In this document: piece by piece, positions 12,201-23,172 of the stretch | Position numbering within the stretch: position 1 is the first letter of the stretch | Layout of the letters: every line of letters begins with the position of its first letter | DNA from: Plicaturopsis crispa FD-325 SS-3 | Taxonomy: Eukaryota > Basidiomycota > Agaricomycetes > Amylocorticiales > Amylocorticiaceae | Assembly: GCA_000827205.1 (NCBI GenBank) | Contig: KN832570.1 | Coordinates: forward strand, 305,341 to 369,340 | Direction of reading: 5' to 3' | Length of the DNA: 64,000 nt | The notes under the pieces: generated by a model | What the model saw: the letters and a program-made list of their open reading frames with translations, nothing else | Database searches by the model: none | Told to the model about the DNA's origin: nothing | Position numbers and translations under genes: made by a program

Positions 12201-13263
12201 AGGTAGTGGATGGTGGGCTGGCCTCCGTCGACAGCATCGAGGCAGATGAGCGGGTTGATTTCGAGGTACGCAAAGTGGAGGTCGACGTAGACTGAGTAGA
12301 GGCGCACGAGGAAGTCGACGAGGGTTTCCTTCTTCTCGGCGGGGACGTGGGTGAGGAGGGTGGACGCGATGGTGGCGCGCGAGGGGAAGGGTTTGCCGAC
12401 AAGGATGTCGAGCTTCAAAGCCTTGGCGTCGACGTCGCCAACCTCTACACCACCCTCGTGTGTGAATAGGATAGAGTCACCTTCGCGACCGGAGTTGATG
12501 CAGACATAGTATTCTGTGTGCGAAGGGTGCGGCAGGAATGGCTCGACGATGAAGTTGTTTAGGGTGCCAGTGATGGATTCAACCTATGAGAGAGTAGCAG
12601 TTAGTTTTAGTGAACGGCGCAGTCAGGATGCAACGATGTAAACGCCATGGAAAAATATGTTGAACAACGCGACATAGGGGTTAAATCAAATTTGGAAAAA
12701 CCAATATACGCCACCCCCTGTCGCGCGTCAAAGGCGATAGACAAGACAAAAAAGCTAGCGTCGATGGCAATGATGGAGGGTATTCTGGGGAGCCCCAGTT
12801 GGCCCGCCTCATCCCCAAGACACGTAGATGTGAAACAACGAAAGGAGACGTGGACAAAAAATCGGTCGAGGGGCTCACCTTCTGGGGTTTACCGGCGCGC
12901 TCAGCAATCCAAGGTTTCGCCTCGTCCCAGGTCTTGTTCAACGCGAGCAGACCGGCCTTTCCGCGGCGCTTGATAAGCTGATCAGGCTTTGCGACGAGTT
13001 TCGTGGTGAAGACCCAGCTTGGGAGCTGTGTGTCTGGTGTGATCGCGCCTGTGGCTGGATCCCAAGCGATCTGTGCGACCTTGGGCGACGGGTACACAAA
13101 CGGCGTTGCGACCTTGGCAGACGGGTCGACGGGGGGTGCGCGCTCGAGCCAGTAGGCAAGGAGCAGCTTTGCGTCGTATTCACGGATAGCTACGCGCGGA
13201 CGTCTTATCAGTGAACGTACTTCGGAGATCGGTTAATCTCGAAGACTTGCCTTTCGACGACAT
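9246..13263 (-). CDS. ACLY: ATP-citrate lyase, single-chain form
   Basis: Cytosolic enzyme that converts citrate, CoA and ATP to acetyl-CoA and oxaloacetate, feeding lipid and isoprenoid synthesis. Seven exons join in phase: 13263-13251, 13189-12879, 12583-10851, 10798-10080, 10031-9613, 9561-9349 and 9299-9246, giving 1153 aa, the usual size of the animal/basidiomycete fused form. Order of domains: ATP-grasp and citrate-binding part starting [20 protein letters not shown], the CoA-binding/ligase part, the phosphohistidine loop VQFGHAGSM (His about 805), then the citrate synthase-like end with [13 protein letters not shown] and [13 protein letters not shown] Ser/Pro/Thr-rich linker sits mid-protein. 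Exon 1 is only 13 nt and ends in a GC donor (AAAG/GCAAGT); using the nearby GT instead brings in a stop. The 295-bp second intron is the longest in the gene. Confidence 0.97.
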
Positions 13264-13587
13264 GGCAGATAATGTCTAGGAAAAAAGGACCACCGAGAGC
13301 TCGTGAGTTGGGTGGTTTAAGGGGGGGATGGGGACAAGATACCCAACGAATATGAGCTTGCACTATTTATTCGGAGCGGCCAGAACAAAAAAAGGTGAGG
13401 GGCCGGTCAGTGAAACCGCTAATGACCCCAATTTTCGCACGCGACTAGCGCCACTCAATCGAAAAACTGTGCACATTATCGAACCATTCCCTCGAGGCTG
13501 TTATCGAACTTATCGCAGGCCCCCGTGCAGGGCAAGGACGTTTATTATCGATACAAGAGTGGAACATGCGGATCGTGCGCTACACAA

Positions 13588-14014
13588 CAGTGGATGACTT
13601 CCCGCAGCGTTTAGAAACCTAGATAATATTTCTAAACGCCAGTTTTCCTTGTCGGCCGCGTTGCCGCTGAGACCCCGGAAATTTTTTGACTCTCCGACAC
13701 GTTGATATCGTCTTCAAAGTGTCTTCAAACGCAAAATCTAGAGGAGGGGGGGCCCCCCCTCCTCTAGATGTAAATCTATAGTCCTAGATTTTTTGGCCTC
13801 CGCGCGAGGCTCTCGCAGTGTACCTGAGACGCGGCACGCTCTCGGCATTGTAAGCGAGCATCGGCACTCCGGCACGCTCTACTTCAAGAAACGCTCGTCG
13901 TTTTCAAATTCGTGAGCGTTTCTAGTCGTCTCAAAACGGTAACAGCGGTTCCAACTCCGCTTTATCGTTTGAAGACAGTTTATGTTCGCAAATCCTGCGG
14001 GAAGTCATCCAGTG
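13588..14014. repeat. inverted-repeat element, MITE candidate
   Basis: Ends CAGTGGATGACTTCCCGCAG (13588-13607) and, on the opposite strand, CACTGGATGACTTCCCGCAG (14014-13995), differing at one of 20 positions. It is about 427 bp with no coding sequence. Inside are a 34-bp perfect palindrome (13736-13769) and a hairpin with GCGTTTAGAAA against TTTCTAAACGC around 13607-13640. I could not find a convincing target-site duplication, so it may be old or a foldback structure. The CA-GTG start resembles hAT ends, but this is weak evidence. Confidence 0.5.
13736..13769. repeat. 34-bp perfect palindrome, G7C7 centre
   Basis: The arm ATCTAGAGGAGGGGGGG is followed without spacer by its exact reverse complement. 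It has no spacer loop and is not followed by a clear T-run terminator. It lies near the middle of the inverted-repeat element. Confidence 0.9.
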
Positions 14015-15661
14015 GTCTCATTTACATACAACCCCACGCGAAATCGACCGCGGACTGACTTTTTTCAATTGTCTTTTTTTTTTCTTGCCAAAACACTGTA
14101 GCTGTAAGCACTGTGTACAGGGTACTGCCGGCGTCTCATCGAAAGCGTCTGTGCAAAGGCATCAGAATGCACTGAATCGCGAGCGCCGAGCGTGTAAGTA
14201 CTCTGGACGGCCGTATCGCAATTCGCCCTTGATGAACATTCCGAGAAGATCGCAATTCCCCGGACGACTGACGAGTTCATACTTAGGGAGAAAGCAGATC
14301 AGAGTTCCCTGCGTCGACGCAGGACGGCCGTACGGCGTACGCGTCAATCAACCCTAGCCCCAAGCGACCCCTGAGCGTTGCGTCTACGGTGACCGTGAAG
14401 GTGAGTGATGTACAACGAGCATTGAGCGGGCGGCTTGCTCAGGACTTACAACCGGGTCAGAATAAATATCGTTGAATGGCAGTGGAGGCACGCAGACCAC
14501 CGACGACATCTTTACCTCGCGCTGTGTGCATGGCTGAAGCGTGTCTTATATCAGACGTCCATCGCATTGAAAGCTAAATCCGATGTGTTCACGAGACGCA
14601 CGGTGCCAGCTCTTGAAACGACATCTGACACGTCGGCGCATGTCACAATCTGGAAACGAGTGTGCCCATCGAAAGGTGCATCCGCATAGATTCGTGGTTC
14701 GGTGACATCGATGGAACAGGTTATGACTCTCGGCAGCGAGAAGGCTGCGCCGTGCCAGCAACGAGGATATCAATACCTCAGTGCATTTGGAATTGCCGTA
14801 GACCTGGACCTCTCTCGAATGTCGGTGAAAGACGTCACTTCTCCTGGTGTGTGAGCGTTCCAGGATTGTGCGACACTTGGTGACCATGCTGCATACGCGC
14901 GTGAGTGACGTTCGAATAATTCTTGACAGCGCAGAGCATTGACCTGGTCCGTAAATACTACCTTTGGAGGATGCTGGCGGAAACACGACATCAGTAAATC
15001 ATCCCAAGACAGCGGACATATTATGCAGACACACCTTCGCGTCAATATGCACATCTTCTCCAGACCCCTCGACGACCTTGCCAGAGCTGTCGTACAGAGC
15101 CTCTACCTGGACACTTCAGAGCGCTTCCGAACTCGGATCGATGCCAGCATACCTCGCCTTCCCTCGAGCCGCCTCTGAACTTCGTGTATACAGTGTCCCC
15201 GGCGTGGATTGACTCCCCCTGTTTATCATTGATGTTCTAGTCACACACCACTTTTAATCGACTTGTTCCATCGATTGAGTGTGAGACGGGTTTGCGTACC
15301 GAGTTGCCTGTCATTACTGCTGCAGATGGGTGTGCGTTGAGGAGGAGGGCGCATGTCGAGATGCGCTTAAGACCGCCACTCCTAGAGCATACTGACGACG
15401 TCATCACATCCATCATAACATGTTCGAACGGTTCGCCGTGGTTCCATTGCGCCATGACTGTCTGAGGATTAGCCACAAAAGAGACGACAAAAACGTACTA
15501 TATCAAGAGCGCCGAGGTCCATTATCGCTCTCCCGACGCTTTCAGTATAATATGAATGGCGTGTTAATGCATTGCATTAGTATGGATAAATGATCTATGT
15601 AACTAAGATCACGGTCGGTCAAAATGAGCATAGGTCTGAATGGGAGATGACAGCACTCACG

Positions 15662-16729
15662 TTATATACTGCTATTAGTGGCCAAACGCGATGAAGTCTG
15701 CGTCGCAGCATTTTCGTCCCCGTACTCCACGGTCTCACTCTCCTCTATATTATGCCCATCGTCCCGCCACATGACAGTTTCTCGTGGAAGAGCCTCCAGC
15801 AAATTTGACTCAGGCCCGCCCATGCGATGTAGCATGTTCAGTGCGTCGGCGTGGAACGCGTCGTGCAGCCCCTGCGGCCGCCCAGGCAGAAGAATATTAG
15901 GAAGAATCCGCGTATGGAAGAGCCTGTTCGCAACCGAGCCACCCTGTATAGCGCGTCTGTTAGCCTTCACAGATAGCTAGACAGACAGATCTGATTGCCA
16001 AACGCACGTATTGGTGGTACACCGCGCCGACGACGGCCTGCACCGCCTCCCCGTGCACCTTGTACATGCCGACGCTTTTGAGAATCTCCGGCCCCCAGCG
16101 CGTCACGCCCTCGCCCGCGTCGACGGCGGCCGGCCCCGCGTGTCGTCCCGTCGGGGTGAACTTTTGCGAGACGGTGGGCACCCAGCGCAGCGCGCGGCCG
16201 AGGTTCCACAGCGGCGCGACGTTTTCGCCGAGCGTGTACGTGTTCAGCGTGGAGGAGGCGATCGCAGCGTAGTCGTGGCCCTCCGGTTGCGCGGAGTGCA
16301 GGAAAAGCAGCAGGTAGGCCTCGAGGATGCGGCGGCCTGGCGTGCGCGCGTGAGCAACCTGGCGTAGCCCGGGGCACAGAGAGAATACGCACCAATGAAG
16401 CTGAAACGACCGTTGTGCCCGTCAATAGCGTTTGGGTGACTGCCGTGCGTCAGCACGCGTCGCGCCATCTCCGGCGAGAAAGTCAACGGTGCGAGTATCC
16501 CGTTCAAGTGCTCTGCGTAGCGCGTGCTATCTGCGGGCTTCCGTGACGGTCTCGTATCAGCGCTGCGCGGTTCCAAGGCCTGGTGCGGCGGCGTCTCGAG
16601 CGCTGCGCCCGAATGCGACAACCGCGTCGCACCGCTGGCGGATATTGGAATCGATGCGGGGCGCTTTTCCGTTGGTCTTGACCTCAGCGACGAGTTGATA
16701 TATCGTCTCGACACTAGATACATGGGCAT
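15662..16729 (-). CDS. RNase III-fold protein, mitochondrial ribosomal mL57-like
   Basis: Three exons join in phase: 16729-16393, 16336-16008 and 15943-15662, giving 315 aa. The N-terminus MPMYLVSRRYINSSLRSR is basic and without acidic residues, as expected of a mitochondrial presequence. The body has RNase III-like helices: FSPEMARRVLTHGSHPN, NGRFSFIGRRILEAYLLLFL, NLGRALRWVPTVSQ, HGEAVQAVVGAVYHQYGG and ALNMLHRMGGPE. The classical catalytic EXXXD signature is not evident, which fits the non-catalytic mitoribosomal proteins mL57 (yeast Mrpl15) or mL44. The short length and absence of a dsRNA-binding domain favour mL57. The C-terminal ~40 residues are acidic and probably disordered. Confidence 0.65.
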
Positions 16730-18503
16730 ATATCAGAAATGCAATCCGCTTGAACACTATTGCTCGTCTGACCTGGTGTTGTCCGTGTGGGCGCCCCATG
16801 GGAGCTACTGGATCTAAGGGCCCGTATCGAAGAATCCAAGGTGCGCAACGACCGAGACATTAAGGCCAGTACTAGACGACGAATATGATAGCAGAGTATG
16901 CGCTTGAACCAGTTTTGACCTTGACACTGCAGCGCAATGCTGGGAAAGGGACTTGAGCGCGAAAAAAGTGGAATTGCCACGTGCGAATGTCTATAGCCGC
17001 CCCTGAACCAAACGCGTCAATTTCTGAACTGGTTCCCCTCGGCGCGTCTGTGGCAAATAGAGTATGTACGTGCCGTCCATAGCAGTTGCAGAGGGTAGAC
17101 GTTCAAGGGAACGTAGACATGAGGCCTTGAGGGGGGAAGGGGGGGGGGATCTAAGACTTGATATAATCATACAACGCACAAAATGTATTCGACATGTATT
17201 ATGAGCTTTACGGAGAAGACGCAGTACTGTACATATCTCGAATTCGTTCATTAAGATAAAGATCATTCGCGACCAGGCTCACCGCAGCAATGCCTAAGTT
17301 GCATGGTGTACTATCAGGATAGGTGAAGAGCTGAGTATATTCAAGATTTGATAGGAGGAATGGAACGCAGTGCGCGTAAAGGAAGTCATGACACGGACCT
17401 AGGGTTAGTTGATTCTGTCCCATGGGTGTTGCCGGCCCACTGTACGATATAGATACCGCACAGTAGTGGGAAGTCTTCGACAACGCCTCGTTGGATGAAG
17501 GAACGTACCTGTACCATCGCTGACAGGCATGAAGTAATCATACTCGCCGATCGGAGGTGTAGCTCATTTCAGCTTCATATCTCCGGAGAACCATAGACCT
17601 CACCTAAGGAGCCTTCTTTCGCGGAACGAACGCAACACCGTTCTGTGTGAGGGGGTATCCAAGTCTGTTTAACACGCACGTCGGCTAAGCACCTGCATGT
17701 TGGCCCACGCTTCAGAAGATGGTAGGAATGGTCGTAGAGGGCAGTGCACGTATGCTACAATGCCAATTTCCATCGAGTGTGTAGCGGTGAGTGCAGGGGA
17801 AGGCTGAAATGAATGAAACTCGCCGGTCGGAGGTAACTCCTCTACAAACATAGCCTCTAGCAAAGTTTATGCAAGGACGGATGTGAACATGCGCAGCGCT
17901 CTTGATTGATGGTGACGATGACAGCAATTGAGTTTTGCTCACGCCGAGTAGGAAACCTGCAAGCGAGAACACGACGAGCAGGCTGAGAGCAGACTACAGG
18001 AATAGAGACTTGTAGAGAACGGAGCAGGTGGAGGCGGACGACGGAGATGGCCAACCATTTCCACCCAATTCCCCGCAAAAGGTCTGGATCTTTCCAAAAG
18101 CAGTCCAGATCCGGACCTAAATTCCCCACACATATAATACCGCCGGGTCTACTCCTGCATAAAACTAGCGTACTCTCTTCGTCCTCTCCGTCCATGTCCG
18201 TCCCATCCTAATTCCCAGTACGCGCGATTTTCTGTTTATCTGGGCTGTCTAACAGTTTGTGTGCTAGTAGAATCCGACTGGGAGGCGCACGACGACATCA
18301 CCACGCTCCACTAGGTCTTTTCGAAGCACCGGATTCCCCACATCTCGTGGTACAGCGGCACAAGTGTGAGTTTTCTCTCTAAAGACAGGCCCTGGCTAGC
18401 CGCAGATCCAGAACAGACGCTCACGTCGGCGTTCTTCCCAGATATTGTCCCCCCCTTAGTATATATACGACCCCGCCTTCCCACACGCCCCCGTCCTACC
18501 GCG
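16730..18503. other. intergenic between divergent genes
   Basis: Lies between the divergent mL57-like and UBL3-like genes. A poly-G tract occurs near 17130-17150. Two short similar motifs (CTCCGATCGGCGAGTAT and CTCCGACCGGCGAGTTT on the minus strand, near 17540 and 17835) suggest a small decayed duplication. No gene supported. Confidence 0.45.
18456..18470 (+). promoter_or_regulatory. TATA-like box of the UBL3-like gene
   Basis: AGTATATATACGA lies about 40 bp upstream of the ATG at 18504, in a pyrimidine-rich leader. This spacing is why I start the protein at 18504 rather than at the upstream in-frame ATG at 18366. Confidence 0.5.
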
Positions 18504-19286
18504 ATGTCCGCCCCCTCCACTCCAGCAGCGGAGTCTCCCACTACGGACCGCGAGCCATTGTACGCATTCTTGACGACCGAGCCATTTCAGCAGACAAGGC
18601 CGTACACTGCGACAGGTGCAGCTTCTGCTCGCACATCCTTTACTCGCGTCGGTCCGGACGTCGACGCCATGCTCGCTTCCGATGGCATTAGCCCGCACTC
18701 CGTGGCGTCGTCTTTGTATCCGAGCCTATACGATCGCGAGCAGGAAGAGCGTGCGCTCCAAGAGGAGCAGGCGGAGAAGGAGCCCGAGGAGCAGGAACCG
18801 GTGCCGCAGATTCCACAGACATGTATAACATTCCTGTGCATCACGGGCAGGCGGCGCACGATGTCATTTGAGCCGGAAACGACGGTCGGGCGGGTGAAGG
18901 AACTCCTATGGAATGCGTGGCCCAGTGGTCAGCACCACTCGTAAATGTGTAGAGATGAACGCACACTGACAATGCTTGCAGAATGGCAGAGCGATCAGCC
19001 GCCCGCGCCTTCGTACCTGCGACTTCTGCATCTGGGGAAGATCATCCAAGATGACGACACGCTCGCGAAGCTCAACTTCCCCGTGGCGATCCCGTCGCCT
19101 CCGAATCCGACACCCGCTACCATTGTACACTTGTCCATACGACCCATCCCGCCCCCAGCGGACGACGGTGGGCTAAAAAAGCGGCGCCGGACGTGGCGGC
19201 GGAGTACGGTCGATTCAACCGAATCGACGGGAGAGGATGGCGAGAGCCGAGAAGCAGGGTGCTGTAATGCTTGTATCATATGTTGA
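18504..19286 (+). CDS. UBL3-like membrane-anchored ubiquitin-fold protein
   Basis: Two exons (18504-18927 and 18982-19286) join as S-E-W to give 242 aa. The first ~110 residues are acidic and low-complexity. The ubiquitin-like fold follows: CITFLCITGRRRTMSFEPET, TTVGRVKELLWNAWPSEW and YLRLLHLGKIIQDDDTLAKL, then VHLSIRPIPPP. The last residues are GCCNACIIC: a C-terminal CaaX box (CIIC) preceded by a cysteine pair. UBL3/MUB proteins are prenylated, and often palmitoylated, membrane ubiquitin-fold proteins that are not processed to Gly-Gly, and that architecture is seen here. In animals UBL3 directs protein sorting into small vesicles; in fungi the role is inferred only. A basic patch (KKRRRTWRR) precedes the anchor. 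Confidence 0.85.
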
Positions 19287-19987
19287 TTCCACGCGGTAAG
19301 TCTGCCCACCATCGACTCAACAATACTACGCCAATGCTCACCATGCATAAGCAGGCCGAAATATTGACCGCGCTACACGACTCCCGCGACCCGCTTGGGG
19401 CCTCATACGATCTGCTTACGGCCATCACACGACCTCACGCTCACGAAATTCTTCTCTCTTCATCTGCGCATGTGCTCGCCCTCGAACATTAGTCCCTTGC
19501 AGCTACTCATCACTCGGTACTCTCCTGCTTTCTTGTGTCTATACCTATATTTGTTACATTATATGCTTTTTCATTCCGCACTCGCTACCATCTCACATTC
19601 CACTCGTGTCTTTGGCTTCGTTGTACGACTGATCCGTGGGTTTAATGTTAATGATGGGCTACCGGCTCATCGCGTCCAGCGCAAACACCATTTGAACGTT
19701 TGCATGAGCAAGCTATACAGGGCGTACGCCTCGACAAGAGCATCACTGGCATGAATGCTGTCAGTAACAGAATCGAATCGGTATCAGGTATCGATCTGAA
19801 TCATCCTTAGGTTGAGATCCGTTGGATACGTTCGGGCAGAGACAGAGCCGGCATGATCATAACATAGCGATGCATGGACAGAACGATGTAACACATACTA
19901 CTAGAGACGCGACGTGCGGATACACCATGCCTCCATGAAAAGATTTTCCTTCGTAAATCTCCAACACAGCCCAAGGATACGATGCAC
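19287..19987. other. 3' intergenic between convergent genes
   Basis: Shared downstream region of the UBL3-like and eL20 genes. No coding or repeat signal recognised. Confidence 0.5.
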
Positions 19988-20682
19988 TCAGAATGTGCTC
20001 GGGCGGTGCGCGAGGAACGTCGAGCGGACCTTCGTGACGCGGTGGGGGAGGGGGAACTTGAGGTGGGGGACAAGCAACTGCTTGATATACGGCCGGCGCA
20101 CGTCCTCCGACTTCTCGATCTCAACCACACGCAAAATCTATTCCGCAGCCGTTAGCCACCAAGAAGTATCTGGAGGGTAAGCAGGACAAACGTGGATGGA
20201 CCGGAAACGGGCACGGTGACGGGCGGCCATGTCCTGGTAGAGGCTCTTGACGGCATCTGCGCGGCTGAGTTCACGGAACTCCTTGTACATGTTGTGCGTG
20301 CCGGAGCGCGAGTCGTAACGGATCCAGATACCGAAGTTCTTCACCTTGAGCGGTTTCTTCTCGTGGATCTACAAAAAGGGTCGCGAACGGACCGTTAGTA
20401 ATCCCAAACGCCTGCCTCTTGAATGGCTGCAAGGGATACACACAACGTTGACGCCAATGATTTCACCATTGGCCTTCTTGACCTTCTTGAGTTGTCTGGG
20501 GAGGTGTCTCAGCAAAACGCGCGCGATTTCGCAGTAACGGGTACGCACCTCAGGAAGTACCAGAAACGCGACTTGGCGACGACCTCGTTAGGCGCAAAGA
20601 TGCGCATACGGAAGATTTTGGGAGTGGGCTCGGACTCCGTGGGCAAATGCCGCCCGACGACCTGGAATTCTTGAAGTCCCAT
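19988..20682 (-). CDS. RPL20: 60S ribosomal protein eL20 (L18a)
   Basis: Four coding exons join in phase: 20682-20549, 20495-20444, 20368-20192 and 20137-19988, giving 170 aa, the normal length. It starts [19 protein letters not shown] and contains [51 protein letters not shown] and [20 protein letters not shown], all diagnostic of eL20. The protein is a structural part of the cytoplasmic large subunit. The start ATG follows directly on an acceptor (GCGTAG/ATG), and a consensus GTGAGT lies near 20803, so a 5'-UTR intron of about 120 bp ending right before the start codon is likely, a common arrangement in ribosomal protein genes. Confidence 0.97.
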
Positions 20683-21181
20683 CTACGCAGCAGAGGCGTC
20701 AGCATGCACATCCGATCCAGCCAAGTGCAATCCATCCCAGTACACCGATTTCTTCCGGGAAAAAGGCGTCCCACAGTATTCTGGCATGTCTGGGATGGCC
20801 ATTCGGGCACTCACTTTGCAGATTCGACGGCGGGGTGACGGTGGATGGCGGTCTTGAGGATGTGTGTCGAATGCACAACAAAATCTGAGGATGATCGGCA
20901 ATCGGATGCCGAAGTGCACAAACACAACCAAGCGGCGGGGTGGCGGACCCCCGCCGCGGACGGTTAACGGTCAACTTCAACTCGAACTGACCGCTACTAA
21001 ATTCTACAAGTTCTAGAAGTATACTGTTGCAAGAGGGGGACATCCTTGACCGTGTAATTGGTTTATTTTTACTGAAGGCGAACCAAGAATTTCATGTAGC
21101 AATCGCTTAAGCAGTTTTTGGGACCCAAGCTCGAGAGGTATCTTACATTGAAGGACCTACTTCAACGGCTCACCTATAGAT
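20683..21181. other. eL20 promoter and leader region
   Basis: Contains the probable eL20 5'-UTR intron next to the start codon. A GC-rich hairpin lies at 20932-20957 (GCGGCGGGG, 8-nt loop, CCCCGCCGC). No gene. Confidence 0.5.
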
Positions 21182-22392
21182 CTATATGACCAGAAACCCA
21201 GTTGGCTGGTCTAATTCTAGAGACGCAACTTCACGAAGCCCCTCTCCGCCGTCAGTGCGCTCGAAGACCTTCACGCCCCCACTTGTCACGCCCCCTGCAA
21301 TTAAGTATCGATCGTCCTCCCCAAAGAATTTCATTCCGCGCAGGTGGCGGAGGCCGGTGTGCACCTGTGTCCGCAGCGTGGGTTTTCCTAGCGCGAGGAG
21401 CGACGGCCTGTCGGGGTCGGGATGGGTCACGGTGAAGATAGAAATGGTGTCGCCTAACGGATGCGGCGCTTTCGAGTCGGGACTGGGAACGTCGCGGTTT
21501 GATGTGTAGATGTACGTCAATGGGAAGGCGGCGTTTTGAGCTGGGATGAGGACCTCGGCAGCAGACATGCCGTGCTGCTCGTTGTAGGGGGGCACGGGGG
21601 ACAGTGCCGGTGTAACTGAAAGCAGCTCGAAGGAAGGAAGGCGGAACGTAGCAATCTCCAATGTGAGCTCGAGTAGAACGTATAAATGTTCGTCTGGAGA
21701 CATAGTATTAGCACTAGGATACCTTAGCCTAGGCAGTATGGTGCATACCGTGAATAAGCAAATGCCGAGGTCCGCCACCGGGTGGGGTCTCTATCGCGCC
21801 CGACACTTCCCATCTATTCTCCTTACCCTTGACCAGACGCCAGATCTTGTCTGCACCCAAGTCAGGCACAAGCACCTCGTCTCCATGTACAACCGCTTCA
21901 TGAGCATGGGCTTGTTCCTGCCTCACAGTATTCGGGCCTGTGCCATGAAACTGGATGATTTGCGTAGAAGCTTCAGAAGAGGGCAGGTAGGGGAAGTCCT
22001 TCGACAGTGGAATGGAGGCAAATCTGCCGTCCATATACTACCGTGATTCCAGGAGTCAAATAACTGGGATGACAATAAATCGGAATGTGGCGCACGTTTG
22101 AAACTAGCACCTCCTCGTCCGTGACTGTGAGATGGCACGGCGAGTCACCACCGCTCGAGATGCTGGCTACGACATTCGCGCCATCGCCGTCAAGCTTGAT
22201 GGCGATGACCTTGCCTTCGAGTTGCTCGAGAGCTGCAAAGATAACAGACCGGTCGGATGTGTGTGGCTCGATCCACGAAGGCCGTTGGCCCACATCGACG
22301 GAGGATTGGAGTGTCAGTGAGCCATTCGCCGGTGAGAATGAAAGGATAGAGATGTTCGAGGTGTATGAGCCGGTTATGATACGGTATGCCAT
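21182..22392 (-). CDS. 6-phosphogluconolactonase-like seven-bladed beta-propeller protein
   Basis: Three exons. The first starts MAYRIITGSYTSNISILSF at 22392 and ends at a GTGCGC donor after VLVSN. The second starts YMDGRFASIPLSKD, and the third starts after CTCCAG with DEHLYVLLEL. Recognisable features of the lactonase/carboxymuconate-cyclase propeller family are HAHEAVVHGDEVLVPDLGAD, GGGPRHLLIH, QNAAFPLTYIYTSNRD and the final HLRGMKFFGEDDRYLIAGG. The length of about 365-370 aa is normal. Members hydrolyse lactones or act as cyclases in aromatic degradation; the substrate cannot be told from sequence. It is followed on the same strand by eL20, with no sign of shared function. Confidence 0.88.
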
Positions 22393-23172
22393 GGTTGGCG
22401 AGCCACAAGTTGAGGATCGATACCTGGTACCCGGACAGATGGTTATCTACATGATCTCGGACGGAGGCAAATCGATTCCTGATCTATAAACGAGCGCTGT
22501 GAATCTCCGAAAGTGGCCCGACGGTTTCTCCGCTTGGACCAGTATGTTTTGAATACAGGTGGCGGTACTTGCAAGGGATAAGTACGGTAAAGGACGTCAG
22601 TACGGAGTCCTAGGGAGGAACCATGACATAGAGAAGCTCATCCAGCGGGTGTTTGACGTTGCACAGTAGAGCATGAAATGAATTGACGCGTCGTGTAAAA
22701 CTTTGACGTTCTTCAGATGGAGATGTCACCGCAAGCATATACGTCACTCACAGATGCAAAGTATAGCGCGTATTATGATTCCCTGAGCTCGACGGTGTCG
22801 AGACAATCAACATCGAGTCCCGGCAAGATTTGAACAGAAGTTCCAGCGAAAATGCTGTAACTACATCGACAATAGGCCACAACTTGAAGAATCAAGATGC
22901 GAGCCACCGACTGTGCCTATGCCGTCGAAGGCCGTCGGTCGTCCAGAACTGTCAGGCGGAACGCCAGATCCAGTGAATGCGCATGTCGGCAACATGTCGG
23001 TGCTTTCAAATGGAGTGTAGCAGCAGGTCAAGTGCAACTTTTCTTGTCACTAAGTGCGGGGAAAATCCGGGCCGGCATTCGGCCCGGTACCCCGGCAGAG
23101 GACTGGCGCGCCTTATTACCCCGCAACTCGAAATCGCATCGAAATTGCATCTGCACTCATTCCATCACCACC
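22393..23172. other. divergent promoter region
   Basis: Separates the lactonase and DUF2264 genes, which are transcribed away from each other. An open frame runs into the DUF2264 start from 22897 but has no resemblance to the family, so I place it in the leader. Confidence 0.5.

Larger units (their letters stand above)
13264..15661. other. intergenic, holds an inverted-repeat element
   Basis: Promoter side of ATP-citrate lyase. The left part contains the inverted-repeat element described separately (13588-14014). From 14020 to 15660 I see only short open frames without family resemblance or convincing splice structure. Confidence 0.5.

Noticed and set aside
10940-12295. 451-aa open frame on the plus strand
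   Set aside because: Exactly antisense to the ATP-citrate lyase exon; the GC-rich third positions of the true gene create the shadow frame, rich in Val/Asp/Gly/Arg without domains.
13736-13769. The 34-bp palindrome as a bacterial-type terminator or a CRISPR-like repeat
   Set aside because: The sequence is eukaryotic, there is no T-run directly after it, no spacer loop and no array.
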